Shown one piece after another: positions 12,996 through 14,063 of a stretch of 14,063 bases of DNA (position 1 is its first letter; every line of letters starts with the position of its first letter). The position numbers and the translations under genes are program-made. The DNA lies in NCBI GenBank assembly GCA_030654555.1, contig JAURXG010000578.1:1-14063 (forward strand), written 5' to 3'. The notes under the pieces are model-generated. The model was not told the DNA's origin, ran no database searches, and saw only the letters and a program-made list of their open reading frames with translations. The DNA comes from Aquabacterium sp. (GTDB lineage: Bacteria; Pseudomonadota; Gammaproteobacteria; Burkholderiales; Burkholderiaceae_C).

Positions 12996-13229
12996 TCACA
13001 GCGCGTTCTTGGCGCGCAGATCGGCCACGATCTGGTCGATGCCGACCTTGTCGATCAGGCGCAGCGCGGCGTTGGTGATGCGCAGGCGCACCCAACGGTT
13101 CTCGCTCTCGACCCAGAAGCGGCGGTATTGCAGGTTCGGCAACCAGCGACGCTTGGTCTTGTTGTTGGCGTGGGAGACATTGTTTCCCACCATCGGGCGC
13201 TTGCCCGTGACTTGACAGACGCGTGCCAT
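12996..13229 (-). CDS. rpmB: 50S ribosomal protein L28
   Basis: 77-aa large-subunit protein. It begins [33 protein letters not shown], the typical L28 opening, and continues [28 protein letters not shown] as in proteobacterial L28. A GGAG sequence precedes the ATG at 13229. It is the first gene of the rpmB-rpmG operon. The promoter at 13394-13399 predicts a leader of about 158 bases, unusually long and well structured for such a small gene, which suggests post-transcriptional control. Confidence 0.97.
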   Translation of the reverse strand: MARVCQVTGKRPMVGNNVSHANNKTKRRWLPNLQYRRFWVESENRWVRLRITNAALRLIDKVGIDQIVADLRAKNAL

Positions 13230-13263
13230 GACGCTTCTCCAGATACTTGACTGTTGCAGGCAC

Positions 13264-13372
13264 GGCAACCAGCGCAGGGAGCGGGCCGGCGCTTGCGGCG
13301 CCTGGCTCCTTGATGGTTGCCCTTAGGGTTGCCTTCGAATGACCGCAGATCTTGCGACGCAAGAAACGCGGT
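13264..13372 (-). promoter_or_regulatory. Structured 5' leader of rpmB
   Basis: In transcript sense, a first hairpin forms from ACCGC/GCGGT (13342-13346 with 13368-13372) enclosing TTGCG/CGCAA (13352-13362). Next come two copies of GGCAACC (complements of 13327-13333 and 13315-13321), either of which can pair with the single GGTTGCC (complement of 13264-13270). Inside this outer stem nest GGAGC/GCTCC (13278-13282 with 13305-13309) and GGCGC/GCGCC (13288-13292 with 13298-13302). The structure ends 34 bases before the rpmB start codon. A ribosomal-protein autoregulatory leader is inferred. Confidence 0.45.
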
Positions 13373-13393
13373 TGCTTTTCGGCAAAGACCGCG

Positions 13394-13399
13394 ATTATA
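13394..13399 (-). promoter_or_regulatory. -10 element of the rpmB-rpmG promoter
   Basis: Minus-strand TATAAT, a perfect sigma-70 -10 hexamer; start predicted near 13387. The -35 region at a 17-bp spacing reads ACTGAT, a poor match, and falls inside the trxB terminator hairpin. Confidence 0.7.
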
Positions 13400-13404
13400 G
13401 CCAG

Positions 13405-14063
<659 letters not shown>

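Noticed and set aside
13315..13333. Repeated GGTTGCC as the start of a CRISPR-like or tandem repeat array
   Set aside because: Only two direct copies 12 bases apart plus one inverted copy, with no spacers; better explained as RNA pairing arms in the rpmB leader.

Overview
The window is about 70% GC, with strong G/C preference at third codon positions. Its gene content and order are typical of a betaproteobacterium of the order Burkholderiales. The Rubrivivax/Leptothrix/Ideonella (Sphaerotilaceae/Comamonadaceae) group is my best guess, from protein style and from the neighbourhood purN, RsmB-like methyltransferase, DesA-type desaturase, rpmG-rpmB and trxB. The placement is inference; no 16S rRNA or other phylogenetic marker is present.

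Layout. Bases 1-68 may be the tail of a plus-strand gene. A minus-strand rluA (88-786) follows. Then comes a three-gene plus-strand signalling cassette (895-3452): a Spy/CpxP-like putative lipoprotein, an OmpR-family response regulator and a sensor histidine kinase, the last two overlapping by ATGA. Upstream of the cassette is a direct repeat with a 10-bp period that looks like an OmpR-family operator. A convergent DUF3047 exported protein (3400-4269, minus) overlaps the kinase gene. An 86-aa protein of unknown function (4370-4630, minus) has an FNR/CRP-like palindrome and a -10 hexamer in front of it. On the plus strand follow a 14-aa leader-like ORF (4881-4925), a GC-rich hairpin-containing stretch, rsgA (5160-6284) and a membrane-bound diguanylate cyclase (6374-7561). 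trpS (7678-8883, minus) is convergent with the cyclase gene and divergent from purN (9024-9653). A DUF1653 gene (9635-9901, minus) overlaps the end of purN and is divergent, by only 40 bp, from an RsmB/NOP-family rRNA methyltransferase (9942-11201). A DesA-like fatty acid desaturase (11378-12598) follows and ends in a strong terminator. On the minus strand the window closes with trxB (partial, reading in from the right edge) and the rpmB-rpmG ribosomal protein operon, which has its own promoter, a structured leader and a terminator.

How the parts relate. Most genes are core housekeeping: rRNA modification, 30S maturation, tRNA charging, purine synthesis, ribosomal proteins and thioredoxin reduction. 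The envelope-stress-like lipoprotein/two-component cassette is the one clear dedicated regulatory unit. The cyclase adds a c-di-GMP output, and the desaturase adjusts membrane fluidity. I see no mobile elements, CRISPR arrays, tRNA or rRNA genes, or defence genes, and no convincing undescribed multi-gene system. The unexplained material lies in the non-coding parts: the candidate operator at 807-822, the region 4631-5159, the hairpin clusters flanking trpS, the shared 40-bp promoter at 9902-9941, and the rpmB leader.
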